A stretch of 7,165 nt of DNA from Symbiobacteriaceae bacterium (lineage in GTDB: Bacteria > Bacillota_E > Symbiobacteriia > Symbiobacteriales > Symbiobacteriaceae): NCBI GenBank assembly GCA_027356675.1, contig DAHVXO010000355.1, positions 1 to 7,165 on the forward strand. Reading direction: 5' to 3'. The position numbers and the translations under genes are program-made. Below, one piece after another: positions 1 through 5,949 of this stretch (position 1 is its first letter; every line of letters begins with the position of its first letter). Under the pieces are notes generated by a model. The model made no database searches. It saw only the letters and a list, made by a program, of their open reading frames with translations, and was not told the DNA's origin.

Positions 1-2
1 CC

Positions 3-107
3 GAGAAGACCATCCGCAACTACGTCAGCTTGCTCTTGTCTAAACTGCAGCTACACAACCGAGCCGAGGCCGCGGTTTTCGCCGTAAGAAACGATCTGCT
101 GCCGTGA
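3..107 (+). CDS. NarL/LuxR-family response regulator, C-terminal fragment (DevR/DosR-like)
   Basis: Only the last 34 codons are present; the gene starts upstream of the window and stops at TGA 105-107. The visible peptide begins [16 protein letters not shown] and ends [14 protein letters not shown]. This is the second half of a LuxR-type helix-turn-helix: the recognition helix ([13 protein letters not shown]) followed by the final helix with the family's typical [RT]-[AT]-[EQ]-A-A sequence. The spacing and residues are closest, among the members I remember, to the DevR/DosR branch (EKTVKNYVSRLLAKL...), whose regulators answer hypoxia, NO or CO through haem kinases; that comparison is from memory, not a search. 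The receiver domain and any partner kinase lie outside the window, so the signal is unknown. A strong hairpin lies just after the stop codon and probably ends this transcript. Confidence 0.85.
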   Translation, partial: EKTIRNYVSLLLSKLQLHNRAEAAVFAVRNDLLP

Positions 108-109
108 AT

Positions 110-151
110 GGACAAATGTGCCGCGGGGGTCACCCCGCGGCACATTTGTCC
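110..151 (+). terminator. 19-bp perfect GC-rich hairpin after the response regulator
   Basis: Arms 110-128 and 133-151 are exact reverse complements (19 bp) around a 4-base loop, GTCA (129-132). The stem holds the GC-rich core GCCGCGGGG. It starts 3 bases after the regulator stop codon, which is the expected place for a terminator. There is no T-tract afterwards (CCGAGCCCC follows), so it is not a textbook intrinsic terminator; it could end transcription in a U-tract-independent way, protect the 3' end of the mRNA, or act as a DNA cruciform/protein site. Its right arm also takes part in a second inverted repeat. Confidence 0.6.
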
Positions 152-179
152 CGAGCCCCAGGCGTAAGGTCGGGACAAA
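145..179. repeat. Inverted repeat TTTGTCCCGA / TCGGGACAAA, possible operator
   Basis: Two exact 10-base arms, 145-154 and 170-179, are separated by 15 bases. The left arm shares bases 145-151 with the right arm of the preceding hairpin, so as RNA the two structures exclude each other. The motif GGACAAA therefore occurs three times here: 110-116 (+), 145-151 (-) and 173-179 (+). The TCGGGAC portion resembles the TSGGGAC half-site of the DosR consensus, but the half-sites point outward relative to the classic DosR palindrome. It lies upstream of the promoter at 209-237, where an activator could bind. Function is inferred. Confidence 0.35.
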
Positions 180-208
180 CCGGGTCGATACTGAGGACAC
201 CAGACCAT

Positions 209-237
209 TTGAAAATTGTATCCTTTTCCTATAGAAT
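209..237 (+). promoter_or_regulatory. Sigma70/SigA-type promoter for the membrane-protein pair
   Basis: A -35 box TTGAAA (209-214) and a -10 box TAGAAT (232-237) are separated by exactly 17 bases; each differs from consensus at one or two positions. The surrounding stretch is clearly AT-richer than the genes. Transcription would start near 244, giving a leader of about 48 bases before the ATG at 292. This is the best promoter in the window. Confidence 0.65.
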
Positions 238-291
238 CAAAGATGCACAGCGGGTTGTGTGCAAAAACTCCAGAACAAGGAGGAAGGCCTT

Positions 292-804
292 ATGTATGTC
301 TCTGTCAACGATGCCTGGACACTGCTGCACGGGATGTTATTCGGAGCTCTGTTTCTGCTGGCTTTCGCGGGTGGGTTCGCCGGCCTCTACAGCCTACGCT
401 CAAATCTGGTAACGGCCGAAGGCGTCAAGGAGCGTCTGCAGCGTCTGCAGCTGGGCACCTGGACCATGGCCATCGTGGCGTGGCTCACGGTCATCACCGG
501 CACCTATGTCCCCTACATTCCTTACCGGGCCCAGGGCCCCCTGAGCCCCAAGTCGATCCTGGTCTCGAACCCCCAGACCGCTCTTTGGCACGAGTTTGGG
601 ATGGAGTGGAAGGAACACATCGCCTGGATTGCCCCCATCCTGGCTACCGTGGTTGCCTATCTGGTATACTACTACGGCCGTCGCCTGGTTCGTGAGGACA
701 AGATCCGCCGTATCGCCATGGCCATGTTTACCCTCTCGTTTGTAGCCGCCGCGGTGGCTGGCGTCTTTGGCGCCCTGATCACGAAGGCTGCACCCGTGAA
801 GTAG
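292..804 (+). CDS. Four-helix integral membrane protein of unknown function, possible haem-b protein
   Basis: 170 aa. ATG 292 is chosen because AAGGAGGA (277-284) lies 7 bases upstream; an in-frame GTG at 259 would place this site inside the gene. Four hydrophobic helices are predicted at about residues 10-34, 55-76, 110-128 and 139-163. An extracytoplasmic or periplasmic loop between helices 2 and 3 is rich in Pro and Tyr (YVPYIPYR). I see no signal peptide apart from the first helix and no named domain. His13 (LLHGMLFG) near the start of helix 1 and His109 (WKEHIAW) at the start of helix 3 would sit near the same membrane face, with His100 close by, an arrangement compatible with haem-b ligation; this is inference only. 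The next gene is 29 bases downstream and is likely co-transcribed. Codon use matches the neighbouring genes. I do not recognise the family with confidence. Confidence 0.85.
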   Translation: MYVSVNDAWTLLHGMLFGALFLLAFAGGFAGLYSLRSNLVTAEGVKERLQRLQLGTWTMAIVAWLTVITGTYVPYIPYRAQGPLSPKSILVSNPQTALWHEFGMEWKEHIAWIAPILATVVAYLVYYYGRRLVREDKIRRIAMAMFTLSFVAAAVAGVFGALITKAAPVK

Positions 805-833
805 CCCGCACGAGGAAAGGAGGACTCACTTCG

Positions 834-1199
834 ATGTCTACCATTTCGCAGGATCGGATTACGCCCGAAGGTGAACCCGCCCCGCTACCCAGCGGCCCCG
901 CCGCCGCGGCAATCCTCGCCGGTGGTATCGGCACGGCTTTCTACGGCCTAATGGTCGTCCTGTCTGAGTGGTTTTCGCCCGTTGCAAAGGCCTTCACCCT
1001 GCACAAGGGCGTCGGCCCGCTCTCCGGCAAGACCACCTTCGGCATTCTGGGGTTCCTCGCAATCTGGGCGATTCTCGCCAATATGTGGAAGGGCAAGGAA
1101 GTCAGTATCGAGAAGGTGTGGAAGATCTCCATCGTTCTAATTATCGCCGGCTTCATCTTCACGTTCCCGACGTTCTTCCTCATGTTCGCTCCTGAATAG
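834..1199 (+). CDS. Three-helix small membrane protein of unknown function
   Basis: 121 aa, ATG 834 preceded by AAAGGAGGA (816-824) with 9 bases spacing; stop TAG 1197-1199. The first 22 residues are hydrophilic and rich in Pro and Glu. Three hydrophobic helices follow at about residues 23-47, 67-85 and 97-118. Between helices 1 and 2 is a short loop, HKGVGPLSGKT (57-67), with a single His57 and a Gly/Pro turn; after helix 2 comes a basic loop (MWKGKEVSIEK). The third helix is strikingly Phe-rich (GFIFTFPTFFLMF). No enzyme motif is visible. It follows the four-helix protein by 29 bases and precedes two hairpins, so the pair probably forms a bicistronic unit and may form one membrane complex. 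Function unknown. Confidence 0.85.
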   Translation: MSTISQDRITPEGEPAPLPSGPAAAAILAGGIGTAFYGLMVVLSEWFSPVAKAFTLHKGVGPLSGKTTFGILGFLAIWAILANMWKGKEVSIEKVWKISIVLIIAGFIFTFPTFFLMFAPE

Positions 1200-1219
1200 A
1201 CGAATCGGATCTGTAATGA

Positions 1220-1248
1220 CACTCCCACCGGTGATCCCGGTGGGAGTG
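1220..1248 (+). terminator. 12-bp GC-rich hairpin after the membrane-protein pair
   Basis: Arms CACTCCCACCGG (1220-1231) and CCGGTGGGAGTG (1237-1248) are exact complements around TGATC. It lies 20 bases after the stop of the three-helix protein. No T-run follows, so termination would be imperfect; a second, stronger hairpin follows 61 bases later. Confidence 0.6.
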
Positions 1249-1309
1249 CCGACAAACCTGCGACATCGATCGCGGCGGTAACGGTCTTAGTCACTGCAGG
1301 ACGGTTGTC

Positions 1310-1359
1310 GACCGGCAGTATCTTGGGCTCTTCTTGAGCCCAAGATACTGCCGGTCTTT
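1310..1359 (+). terminator. 21-bp perfect hairpin followed by TTT, likely intrinsic terminator
   Basis: Arms 1310-1330 and 1336-1356 are perfect reverse complements (21 bp) with a 5-base loop TTCTT, followed by TTTC. This is a long stem for an intrinsic terminator and has only a short T-run on the + side and none on the other strand. Together with the hairpin at 1220-1248 it separates the membrane-protein unit from the hydroxylase operon. It could instead be a member of a dispersed palindromic repeat family. Confidence 0.6.
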
Positions 1360-1421
1360 CCTGTGGTCGAAGTAATGCCGCCCGCGATGCCGAGCCGTTG
1401 CGATCACAACAAATCGCTGTC

Positions 1422-1467
1422 TTGGCAAATGATCCTCAATTAGATAAGTTTCACAAAGGAATGTGAA
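1422..1467 (+). promoter_or_regulatory. Weak candidate promoter with overlapping TTCACA-N6-TGTGAA dyad
   Basis: TTGGCA (1422-1427) is an acceptable -35 box, but the hexamer 17 bases downstream, TAAGTT (1445-1450), is a poor -10. TAGATA at 1441-1446 is a little more convincing as a hexamer but is only 13 bases away. An exact dyad, TTCACA (1450-1455) and TGTGAA (1462-1467) with a 6-base centre, lies over the expected start site and could be an operator for the hydroxylase operon. The half-sites are in the opposite order to a CRP/FNR-type TGTGA-N6-TCACA site. Confidence 0.25.
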
Positions 1468-1530
1468 CGAGGCGCGGACAACCACTTAGCGGAATCGTTC
1501 CTGCCATCGGGCCAGTGACTGGACTCCACC

Positions 1531-1537
1531 AAGGGAG
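1531..1537 (+). promoter_or_regulatory. Ribosome binding site AAGGGAG that decides the CoxG-like start
   Basis: AAGGGAG directly abuts the ATG at 1538 (zero spacing), which would not work well for that start. The in-frame TTG at 1547 has a 9-base spacing from it, and the GTG at 1553 has 15. This favours TTG 1547 as the true initiation codon. Confidence 0.5.
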
Positions 1538-1546
1538 ATGGGCGCA

Positions 1547-1996
1547 TTGCAGGTGACCGGTGAATTCGTGTTCAAGGGGCCCCGCGAGCAGGTCTGGACT
1601 CTCTTCACTGATGAGACTGTCCTGCAAAAATGCACGCCAGGTTGTGAACGGCTGGAACGGGTCGGGCCCGATGAATTTCGCGTGGGACTCAAGATCGGGC
1701 TGGCCGCGATCAAAGGAAACTACGACGGAACACTGCGCTTCGTCGACAGACAGGAGCCGCAGAGCATGACCCTCCTGATCCAGAGCACCGGATCGGGCGG
1801 ATTTGCCAACGTGAGCGGGCACATGGACCTGGTTGAACAAGGGGATGCCACCCGGGTCTCCTACAACTGGAACGTCCAGGTGGGCGGCCCCGTAGCGATG
1901 GCGGGACAGCGGGTGCTCGGCGGGGTGGCCAAGTGGGTAATCGACGAGTTTTTCAAGACCGCACAAAAGGAACTGGCGGTCCGGGTGGCCATCTGA
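1547..1996 (+). CDS. CoxG-like SRPBCC-family protein of a molybdenum hydroxylase operon
   Basis: About 149 aa from TTG 1547 (152 from ATG 1538). TTG is preferred because of ribosome-site spacing and because family members typically begin M-x-[VIL]-[TS]-G, matching residues 1-5 here (MQVTG). The sequence shows the CoxG pattern: PREQVWTLFTDETVLQKCTPGCERLE near the N terminus, then GNYDGTLRF, then an Ala/Gly-rich segment (VGGPVAMAGQRVLGG) and a C-terminal helix (VIDEFFKTAQKEL). CoxG proteins have a START/Bet v1-like hydrophobic-pocket fold and in some CO oxidisers have a C-terminal membrane anchor that tethers the hydroxylase. Here the protein ends right after the helix, so it lacks such an anchor and should be soluble. 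It is first in the operon, 34 bases before the FAD subunit. Its role may be assembly, membrane recruitment or lipophilic-ligand handling; assignment to the family is firm, role is not. Confidence 0.85.
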   Translation: MQVTGEFVFKGPREQVWTLFTDETVLQKCTPGCERLERVGPDEFRVGLKIGLAAIKGNYDGTLRFVDRQEPQSMTLLIQSTGSGGFANVSGHMDLVEQGDATRVSYNWNVQVGGPVAMAGQRVLGGVAKWVIDEFFKTAQKELAVRVAI

Positions 1997-2030
1997 TTGC
2001 GTACGACCTGAGAGGGGCGGGGATATTTGC

Positions 2031-2927
2031 GTGAAACCTCCGCGTTTTGACTACTACGATCCGCAGACGGTGGCAGAGGTGTTGGCCCTTCTGCAGGAGC
2101 ACGGGGACGACGCCAAGTTGCTGGCCGGCGGACAGAGCCTGATCCCGGTTCTGAACATGCGTCTGGCCAAGCCCAAGGTGCTAATCGACCTGAACCGGGT
2201 TGAAAATCTTTCATACATGCGCCTCGAGGATGAGGTCCTGGCCATCGGTGCCATGACACGCCACGCGGCGTTGGAACGGTCGCCCCTGATTGGGCAATAC
2301 CAGCCGCTGCTCCGTGACGCGGAGCGGCATATCGGCCACGTGCAGATCCGCAACCGCGGAACGGTTGGCGGCAGTCTGGCGCACGCCGATCCGGCCTCGG
2401 AGTTGCCCGCTGTCATGGTGGCCCTCGGCGCCACCATGCGGATCGCCGGACCGTCCGGCCATCGCGACGTGGCTGCTGAAGACTTCTTCCTCATGTATTT
2501 CACCACGTGCATGCAGCCGGATGAGATGTTGGTGGAGATAAGGGTCCCGATCATGCCAGCCCGCAGCGGCCATGCCTTCGAGGAACTGGCCCGCCGTCAC
2601 GGCGACTTCGCCCTGGCAGGCGTCGCCTGCCTGCTGACCCTGTCGAAAGAGGGTACTGTGGCCGACTGCCGCCTTGGATTGGTCGGTTTGGGCATGACCC
2701 CGGTGCGGGCGCACGCGGCAGAGACGGTGCTCAAGGGCAAGCTGCCGTCGCCTGAGTTGCTGCGGGAGGCGGCGAGCACAGTCCGGACGGAGATCATTCC
2801 CGAAGATGACGTCCACGCCACAGGCGAGTACCGCAAGGAACTGGCCGGCGTGCTGACGGAGCGAGCGCTGGTCAACGCCCTGGCCCGGATTTTCGGTACC
2901 GATGCGCAAAGGGGTGTACAGGCATGA
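2031..2927 (+). CDS. FAD-binding medium subunit of a xanthine dehydrogenase/CoxM-family hydroxylase
   Basis: 298 aa, GTG start with a G-rich ribosome site (AGAGGGGCGGGG, 2011-2022). It contains both flavin-binding signatures of the family: AGGQSLIP (residues 32-39) and the glycine-rich IRNRGTVGGSLAHADPASE (106-124), in the N-terminal FAD_binding_5 domain. The C-terminal CO_deh_flav_C domain occupies about 180-285. It accepts electrons from the [2Fe-2S] subunit and passes them to an acceptor (quinone, cytochrome or NAD depending on the enzyme; not readable here). Length is typical for CoxM-type proteins (about 280-300). It ends in an ATGA overlap with the next gene, indicating translational coupling. 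It is a subunit of a cytoplasmic or membrane-associated (LMS)2 complex. I avoid the symbol coxM because the large subunit is not a CO dehydrogenase by its active-site loop. Confidence 0.93.
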   Translation: MKPPRFDYYDPQTVAEVLALLQEHGDDAKLLAGGQSLIPVLNMRLAKPKVLIDLNRVENLSYMRLEDEVLAIGAMTRHAALERSPLIGQYQPLLRDAERHIGHVQIRNRGTVGGSLAHADPASELPAVMVALGATMRIAGPSGHRDVAAEDFFLMYFTTCMQPDEMLVEIRVPIMPARSGHAFEELARRHGDFALAGVACLLTLSKEGTVADCRLGLVGLGMTPVRAHAAETVLKGKLPSPELLREAASTVRTEIIPEDDVHATGEYRKELAGVLTERALVNALARIFGTDAQRGVQA

Positions 2928-3421
2928 GCAACAAGCGGACCATCACCATCCATGTCAACGGGAAGCCTTACACCCGCTCAGTGGAGCCCCGCCTGCTCCT
3001 GTCCGACTTTATCCGCCACACCCTCGGTCTGACCGGTACCCATGTCGGCTGCGAGCATGGGGTCTGCGGCGCCTGCACGATCATCGCCAACGGCGAGTCA
3101 ATCCGCTCCTGCCTGACCTTTGCGGTCCAGATGGATGGCGCCTCCATCATGACGGTGGAGGGGCTCGCCCCGAACGCGGAACAATTACATCCGCTGCAAG
3201 CTGCATTCCGGGAGGAGCATGCCCTGCAGTGCGGGTTCTGCACGCCCGGTTTCCTGATGACCCTGGTGCCCTACCTCAAGGAGCATCCGGACCCGAGCGA
3301 AGCGGAGATTCGCGAGGCGCTGTCGGGGAACATCTGCCGATGCACGGGCTACCAGAACATCGTCAAGGCTGTGAAGGTCGCCAGCGCTGACATGGGCAGG
3401 GAAGGAGGCGCACGGCGATGA
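2924..3421 (+). CDS. [2Fe-2S] small subunit of a xanthine dehydrogenase/CoxS-family hydroxylase
   Basis: 165 aa, ATG in a 4-bp overlap with the FAD subunit stop. All eight cluster cysteines are present. The plant-type ferredoxin domain has Cys43, Cys48, Cys51 (CEHGVCGAC) and Cys63. The C-terminal four-helix domain has Cys103 and Cys106 (QCGFCTPG) and Cys138 and Cys140 (CRCTGYQNI). Gln102 before Cys103 is the residue that contacts the molybdopterin cofactor in related enzymes. The protein carries electrons from the Mo centre to FAD. Length and motif spacing are typical (about 155-170). A GAAGGAGG ribosome site for the next gene lies inside its 3' end (3401-3408), and its stop overlaps the next start by 4 bp. 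Confidence 0.95.
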   Translation: MSNKRTITIHVNGKPYTRSVEPRLLLSDFIRHTLGLTGTHVGCEHGVCGACTIIANGESIRSCLTFAVQMDGASIMTVEGLAPNAEQLHPLQAAFREEHALQCGFCTPGFLMTLVPYLKEHPDPSEAEIREALSGNICRCTGYQNIVKAVKVASADMGREGGARR

Positions 3422-5742
3422 CCACCCAGACCATGGGCCAGCGTATCAGGCGGAACGAGGATCCCAACCTGCTACGGGGGAAAGGGCTCTTCGTGGATGA
3501 TGTCCAGCGCCCGGACATGCTGCACGCGGCGTTCGTACGTTCACCCTACGCCCATGCCCGGATCGTGCGGATCGACACCTCCAGGGCGGCGGCCTTGCCC
3601 GGCGTCGCGCTGGTGCTGGTAGCTGACGACCTGGGCAAGCTGAACGGGCCACTGCCGCTGCTGATCCCGCACGACGACCTCAAGTTTCCGCACACGCAAG
3701 TGGCGCTGGCCAAGGAGAAAGTGCGGCATGTCGGTGAGGCCGTGGCATTCGTGGTGGCTGTCGACCGGTACACCGCGGAGGACGCAGCGGAGTTGGTCGA
3801 GGTTGAATACGCGGCGCTGCCGGCCGTTGCCGACCTGGAGGCCGCCGCTCTGCCCGGGGCCACCCGGGTTCATGAGGAAATGGCCGATAACATCGGCGGT
3901 CACTATGTGCGCAACGTAGGCGATTACGAGGCCGCCAAGGCTCGGGCCGACCTGGTCCTGCGGGAGCGGTTGCGCATCGACCGCGGCACTGCTGCGTCGA
4001 TGGAGACGCGTGGGTGCGTGGCAATCCCGGAGGGGAACGCCCTGACCATGTACGTCTCGACCCAGGCGCCGGTCGCCCTCCGAGGCGGGCTGGCCAACTG
4101 GTTCGGCATGCCCGAGATGAACCTGCGGCTAATCGCCCCGGATGTGGGCGGCGGCTTCGGTCCCAAGGTGATGATGTTCTACCCCGACGAAGTGCTGGTC
4201 CCCTTCGCAGCCATGAAACTCGGCCGGCCCGTCAAGTGGATCGAGGACCGGCGGGAGAACTTCATGGCGACCACCCAGGAACGGGAGCAGATCCACGACG
4301 TGGAAGTGGCAGTCGCCAGTGACGGCACACTGCTCGGCCTGAAGACCAGCCTGCTCCACGACAGCGGAGCATACACGCCCTATGGCATTCAGGTGCCGAT
4401 CATCTCCGTCACGACTCTGCCTGGCCCTTACCGGCTCACCAACTACAGCATTGATTTCAAGTCGGTCTACACCACCAAGCCGACCGTCACGCCATATCGT
4501 GGCGCCGGCCGCCCACACGGCGTATTCGTCATGGAGCGGATGATGGACCGCATTGCCGAGGCGTTGGGCATGGACCGGCTAGAGGTCCGCAAGAAGAACT
4601 TCATTCAGCCCGACGAGTTTCCGTGGGATACCGGCCTGATCTATCAGGACTGGGCACCCACCAAGTACGACAGTGGGAACTACCCGGAACTGGTCCGTCA
4701 TCTCGAACAGCTGGTGGACATTCCGCGGGTGCGGCGGGAGCAGGCCGAGGCCCGGCAGCAAGGCCGATACATTGGGCTTGGCATCGGCGTCTACGTGGAG
4801 GGGGCAGGCCCGGGACCGTACGAAGGCGTGCGGGTCCGCATCGAACCCTCGGGCAAGGTCCAGGTGGCCACCGGCGTGGGCACGCAGGGCCAGGGCCACT
4901 TCACCTCCTTCGCACAGGTCGTCTCCGATCAGATTGGGGTGGACATCCGGGATATTCACGTGGTCACCGGCGACACGGCGGCCATGGGCTGGGGCATTGG
5001 CACCTTCGCCTCTCGGGCGGCGGTGTTGGTGGGCAACGCAGCCTACCTGGCGGCTCAGGCCGTGGCGGAGAAGGCTCGATTGGTAGCCGCATCGTTCCTG
5101 GAATGCGCCCCGGCGGATATCGAACTTGTTGGCGGACGGGCCCAGGTCAAGGGCGCCCCGGCCCGCTCAATCTCCCTCGGTGAGCTTGCGTTCAAGGCCA
5201 ATCCCCTGCGGGGCACGCTCAAGTTCGGTGAGCCCGGACTGGAGGCGACCCGGTTCTTCAGCCCGCAGCAGTCCACCTTCCCCAGCGGCGCCCACGCGGC
5301 GGTGGTGGAGGTCGATCCGCGGACCGGCTTCATGAAGATTCTGCGGTACTGCGTCATCCACGACTGCGGCAATGTGATCAATCCGATGATCGTGGAGGGG
5401 CAGGTGCACGGCGGCGTTGCACAGGGTTTGGGCGGGGTCTTCTACGAAAAGCTGGTCTTCGACGAAAACGCCCAACTCCTGACCACCACCTTTGCCGACT
5501 ACCTGCTCCCAACGGCAACAGAGGTGCCGCACATCGAGACCGACCACATCGAGACGCCCTCGCCGCTAAACCCGCTTGGGCTCAAGGGTGCGGGTGAGGC
5601 CGGCGTCATTCCAGTGGCAGCGGTCTTCGCCTCGGCTTTTGAGGACGCTTTGCAGGAGTTTGGCGTCCGGATCTCCGAAATGCCCCTGAGCCCCTCCAAA
5701 CTGAAGGCGCTGATCGATCAGGGGACCGGCGCCGCCGGCTGA
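3418..5742 (+). CDS. Molybdopterin-binding large subunit, xanthine dehydrogenase family (form II CoxL-like), not a canonical CO dehydrogenase
   Basis: 774 aa, ATG in a 4-bp overlap with the small subunit, with GAAGGAGG 9 bases upstream. The N terminus (GQRIRRNEDPNLLRGKGLFVDD) and overall length are typical for CoxL-like subunits. Cofactor and active-site motifs in order: METRG (195-199), GGGFGPK (244-250), PYRGAGRP (359-366), GTQGQGH (488-494) with the cofactor-contacting Gln490, and KGAGEAG (723-729) with the catalytic glutamate Glu727. Form I CO dehydrogenases have AYRCSFR with the Cys that holds copper; here the position is Gly-Ala and no Cys is present, so CO oxidation is unlikely. The family hydroxylates C-H next to a ring nitrogen or oxidises aldehydes using water. 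The NCS1 permease downstream suggests a nucleobase-like substrate. No accessory maturation genes (CoxD/E/F, MoCo cytidylyltransferase) are in the window. Confidence 0.93.
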   Translation: MTTQTMGQRIRRNEDPNLLRGKGLFVDDVQRPDMLHAAFVRSPYAHARIVRIDTSRAAALPGVALVLVADDLGKLNGPLPLLIPHDDLKFPHTQVALAKEKVRHVGEAVAFVVAVDRYTAEDAAELVEVEYAALPAVADLEAAALPGATRVHEEMADNIGGHYVRNVGDYEAAKARADLVLRERLRIDRGTAASMETRGCVAIPEGNALTMYVSTQAPVALRGGLANWFGMPEMNLRLIAPDVGGGFGPKVMMFYPDEVLVPFAAMKLGRPVKWIEDRRENFMATTQEREQIHDVEVAVASDGTLLGLKTSLLHDSGAYTPYGIQVPIISVTTLPGPYRLTNYSIDFKSVYTTKPTVTPYRGAGRPHGVFVMERMMDRIAEALGMDRLEVRKKNFIQPDEFPWDTGLIYQDWAPTKYDSGNYPELVRHLEQLVDIPRVRREQAEARQQGRYIGLGIGVYVEGAGPGPYEGVRVRIEPSGKVQVATGVGTQGQGHFTSFAQVVSDQIGVDIRDIHVVTGDTAAMGWGIGTFASRAAVLVGNAAYLAAQAVAEKARLVAASFLECAPADIELVGGRAQVKGAPARSISLGELAFKANPLRGTLKFGEPGLEATRFFSPQQSTFPSGAHAAVVEVDPRTGFMKILRYCVIHDCGNVINPMIVEGQVHGGVAQGLGGVFYEKLVFDENAQLLTTTFADYLLPTATEVPHIETDHIETPSPLNPLGLKGAGEAGVIPVAAVFASAFEDALQEFGVRISEMPLSPSKLKALIDQGTGAAG

Positions 5743-5810
5743 GCCTGATCCCACGGCCACCCCGCATCGGGGCTTGTCGGCATGAGTTTCACGGCGACAG
5801 GGCCCCGGTG

Positions 5811-5843
5811 TTGTGGAGGTTATGCTTTGGATAATCACCACAA
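5811..5843 (+). ncRNA. Leader stem-loop of unknown function upstream of the permease
   Basis: TTGTGG (5811-5816) pairs with CCACAA (5838-5843), and after a single A-A mismatch GGTTAT (5818-5823) pairs with ATAATC (5831-5836, one G-U), leaving a 7-base loop GCTTTGG. A competing repeat, TTGGATA (5827-5833) with TATCCAA (5859-5865), uses the loop and inner arm of this hairpin, so the two folds exclude each other. This could be a regulatory leader for the permease or an operator; there is no match I recognise to a catalogued RNA. Confidence 0.3.
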
Positions 5844-5929
5844 ATGGGTACAACCAGATATCCAATGATATGTAACAGTTCCACAGAGGTAAATATTAGA
5901 GACTATCAGAACTAGAGCGCATGGGTGTG

Positions 5930-5949
5930 TTCTTTCCAAAGGGGAAGAA
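5930..5949 (+). promoter_or_regulatory. Small hairpin covering a ribosome binding site
   Basis: TTCTTTCC (5930-5937) pairs with GGGAAGAA (5942-5949) through 8 pairs (one G-U) around the loop AAAG (5938-5941). The paired and loop bases include the AAAGGGGAAG that would serve the ATG at 5952, so folding would hide that ribosome site. Confidence 0.3.

Larger units (their letters stand above)
1200..1546. other. Intergenic region with two hairpins and an AT-richer upstream zone
   Basis: No gene is supported in this 347-base gap. The first half holds two perfect stem-loops (annotated separately). The second half, about 1405-1470, is AT-richer and is the likeliest place for the hydroxylase operon promoter. 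An open frame on the minus strand (1291-1485) runs straight through the 21-bp hairpin, has no convincing ribosome binding site and looks like chance. Confidence 0.6.

Noticed and set aside
259..291. GTG start at 259 for the four-helix membrane protein
   Set aside because: It would place the strong AAGGAGGA site inside the gene; ATG 292 has ideal spacing and gives a membrane helix near the N terminus.
1450..1467. CRP/FNR-type binding site
   Set aside because: The half-sites are in the reverse order (TTCACA before TGTGAA) relative to the TGTGA-N6-TCACA consensus.
1291..1485. 64-codon open frame on the minus strand
   Set aside because: It crosses the perfect 21-bp hairpin, has no clear ribosome site and its composition is not protein-like.
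1451..1966. 171-codon open frame on the minus strand
   Set aside because: It lies antisense to the CoxG-like gene, which has clear family motifs; it is a shadow frame of GC-rich coding DNA.
2211..2909. 232-codon open frame on the minus strand opposite the FAD subunit
   Set aside because: The plus-strand frame has unambiguous FAD-binding motifs; the antisense frame shows no recognisable domain.
4623..5183. 186-codon open frame within the large subunit gene, + strand
   Set aside because: Gly/Arg-rich out-of-frame translation inside a gene with intact cofactor motifs.
3418..5742. Annotation of the operon as aerobic CO dehydrogenase (coxMSL)
   Set aside because: The Cu-binding Cys loop AYRCSFR is replaced by PYRGAGR; only general family membership is supported.
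5811..5880. Purine (guanine/adenine) riboswitch upstream of the permease
   Set aside because: The leader lacks the conserved three-way-junction core and loop sequences I know for that class; only generic hairpins are visible.
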